This document shows, one piece after another, positions 5,294-6,546 of a stretch of DNA of 6,546 bases. How positions within the stretch are numbered: the first letter of the stretch is position 1; each line of letters starts with the position of its first letter. A program made the translations under genes and the position numbers. Below the pieces are notes generated by a model that ran no database searches, was not told where the DNA came from, and saw only the letters and a program-made list of their open reading frames with translations. Origin of the DNA: Bacteroidales bacterium UBA5621 (lineage in GTDB: Bacteria; Bacteroidota; Bacteroidia; Bacteroidales; VadinHA17). Where the stretch lies: NCBI GenBank assembly GCA_002424525.1, contig DIKJ01000247.1:11652-18197 (forward strand). The letters are read 5' to 3'.

Positions 5294-6481
5294 CTACCGG
5301 TGCCGGAGTGGAGGCCCTAAGAGGTAATAGAGCTTTCCCAGTCTCAGAGGATAATAAAGAAGAGCCCGGAGGGTGCTGCGGCAGCGGTAACGCTTCTTCA
5401 TGAAGCTGATGGTGGGGAGAATATCACCCGCTACATAGAGAAGCTTCCGGTGGAAACCAGGGATGTCCCTTATAGCCTGACGGTAAGATGCCGAATTGTC
5501 AGGAAGGATATTATCGCCGGGACTTTTGAGAAAAAAGATGAAACTGCCGGCTGCTGAAGGATCGTGATGTTTTGCTGTAAAATCATTCAGCCAGTCAGGC
5601 AATTCAATATCCCAGAAGATCTTCAACGATTCAAGCTTTTGGGAAAGGATCTTTTCCAGTCCGGCTTCACCGGCATACAGAAGGAGCATAGGATTGAAAA
5701 TCTCATCACGGTGATTATCGATAAGCACTGTAAGGTCGGTGTAAAGCCTTAGCTGTGACTCCCTCTTCAGCTCATGCAGGAAAAGATGCCTTACCAGGTA
5801 GAGGAAGAATAATGCCGGTTGCGGGATATAAGCCTTTTGTCCTTCCAGATCAATCTCATAGCTGTTATTTACCAGGACATCCGTAAGGCCCCTTGCTCCT
5901 GCGCCAAAGAGTTCGGTATGTATCTCCACGGAAACACTGCTCTTAATAAGCGTCGGAAGATGTTTCCCGATGGAGGAGAGGATGGGCCGGTGGAGCACCG
6001 ATTTCACCGGGAGCGACCGGAATCCGGAACGGAGTAGTATGTTGCGGGCCTCGAGGCACTGTTCCTTTTTGACAAGTATGTCAATATCAGACATCTGACG
6101 AAGTCCGGTATTGCCATACTCCGACAGCTCGAGGGCCAGTCCCTTAAGCAGAACGGTTTTTATGTTATTCCCGTTAAGCATTTTCAGCACTTCGCCCATG
6201 ACGAGTGAATGGCTTATATTGCGGCTCAGGCTGATCATCATGGCATTTTTCAGTCGTCCGGCGACTGCTGAGGGGATATCCTGAAGGAGTCCCGCCTTTC
6301 CGAGATTAAGGTAAACGAGTGCATCTACTCCATGTCGTGCGGTAAGCTTACTGAAATAGTTCCAGTCGGTAACACCGGGACATAGGCTCCGTATCTTCGC
6401 GGTCGTCTCATCTGTCAGTCTGAGCCTGCAGAGACTCAGGAGAAGAGCCTCCTCGCTCCTTATGCCTGGGTCGGGGTTCAT
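5294..6481 (-). CDS. Nucleotidyltransferase family protein (PF14907, NTP_transf_5 type)
   Basis: This complete 395-residue protein has the polymerase-beta-like nucleotidyltransferase signature. VLLKGLALEL around K113-G114 is followed by the metal-binding pair D132 and D134 in RQMSDIDILV. SVEIHTELF (E186, H188) occupies the place of a third acidic/histidine block. The C-terminal half is helical and ends with a basic RALLYYPLRLGKLYY tract, as I recall for Bacteroidota members. The family presumably transfers a nucleotide to a small molecule, sugar or peptide, but the substrate is not known from sequence. Members occur in capsule loci and next to RiPP exporters, including some lasso peptide clusters. 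Its ATG overlaps the stop of an upstream ABC-transporter-like gene (ATGA), so the two are co-transcribed. It converges with the transposase gene. Confidence 0.88.
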   Translation of the reverse strand: MNPDPGIRSEEALLLSLCRLRLTDETTAKIRSLCPGVTDWNYFSKLTARHGVDALVYLNLGKAGLLQDIPSAVAGRLKNAMMISLSRNISHSLVMGEVLKMLNGNNIKTVLLKGLALELSEYGNTGLRQMSDIDILVKKEQCLEARNILLRSGFRSLPVKSVLHRPILSSIGKHLPTLIKSSVSVEIHTELFGAGARGLTDVLVNNSYEIDLEGQKAYIPQPALFFLYLVRHLFLHELKRESQLRLYTDLTVLIDNHRDEIFNPMLLLYAGEAGLEKILSQKLESLKIFWDIELPDWLNDFTAKHHDPSAAGSFIFFLKSPGDNILPDNSASYRQAIRDIPGFHRKLLYVAGDILPTISFMKKRYRCRSTLRALLYYPLRLGKLYYLLGPPLRHR

Positions 6482-6546
6482 TTCTTATATCTGCTGATCT
6501 GTTTGCTGTACATGCCGGCGTAGATCCCCCCTTTTTTCATGAGCTC
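6478..6546 (-). CDS. C-terminal end of an ABC transporter (partial, cut by the window edge)
   Basis: Only the last 22 codons are inside the window. The translation begins ELMKKGGIYAGMYSKQ and ends with a basic ISRYKK tail before TGA (6480-6478). The pattern (D/E)EL-x-KKGG-x-Y-x-x-(L/M)Y is the usual end of ATPase domains of exporter-type ABC proteins, following the H-loop and GTH(D/E)EL. The exporter at 1308 ends in a similar way with THDELTMTDNLYKRFW. The stop overlaps the nucleotidyltransferase start, so the two form an operon. Identification rests on this short tail only. Confidence 0.65.
   Translation of the reverse strand, partial: ELMKKGGIYAGMYSKQISRYKK

Overview
The window most likely comes from a member of the Bacteroidota. 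The genes lack Shine-Dalgarno sequences and rely on ATGA or longer overlaps. The peptide leader (LNLEQMENTSGG) and the transposase signature (KYIKNQEEHHR) resemble types common in that phylum. G+C is moderate in most genes (88 of 180 bases, 49 %, counted at 2461-2640). This is inference from style; no taxonomic marker gene is present.

Region 1 (135-4098, + strand) is a compact locus for a secreted peptide. It holds a polytopic membrane protein (135-800), a membrane-anchored thioredoxin-fold protein with a CEHC active site (797-1324), and a full-length C39-peptidase ABC exporter (1308-3482). These three genes overlap and are almost certainly one operon. A REP-type hairpin (3509-3528) follows, then a 69-residue double-glycine precursor (3621-3830) with a very Gly/Ala-rich core containing exactly two cysteines, then a 70-residue two-helix membrane protein (3886-4098) that may be the immunity factor. 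The simplest reading is that the exporter's C39 domain cuts the leader at GG, the peptide is exported, the redoxin forms or edits the Cys-Cys bridge, and the small membrane protein protects the producer. The precursor, immunity gene and following spacer are much more AT-rich (31 % G+C at 3901-4080) than the export genes.

Region 2 (about 4373-5276) is a REP/RAYT-like unit: a single-domain HUH/Y1 transposase (4751-5185) set among at least nine hairpins of three kinds. A two-hairpin module occurs in the same orientation on both sides of the gene. A 57-base repeat lies upstream, and a short palindrome occurs in inverted copies just before the start and across the stop codon.

Region 3 (5294-6546, - strand) converges on region 2. 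It holds a complete PF14907-type nucleotidyltransferase preceded, with an ATGA overlap, by the last 22 codons of what looks like an ABC transporter. That pair suggests the tail of a second peptide or polysaccharide biosynthesis locus that continues beyond the right edge.

The stretch 4099-4372 holds no convincing gene, only an imperfect inverted repeat and short open frames. No rRNA, tRNA, CRISPR array or recognised riboswitch was seen.
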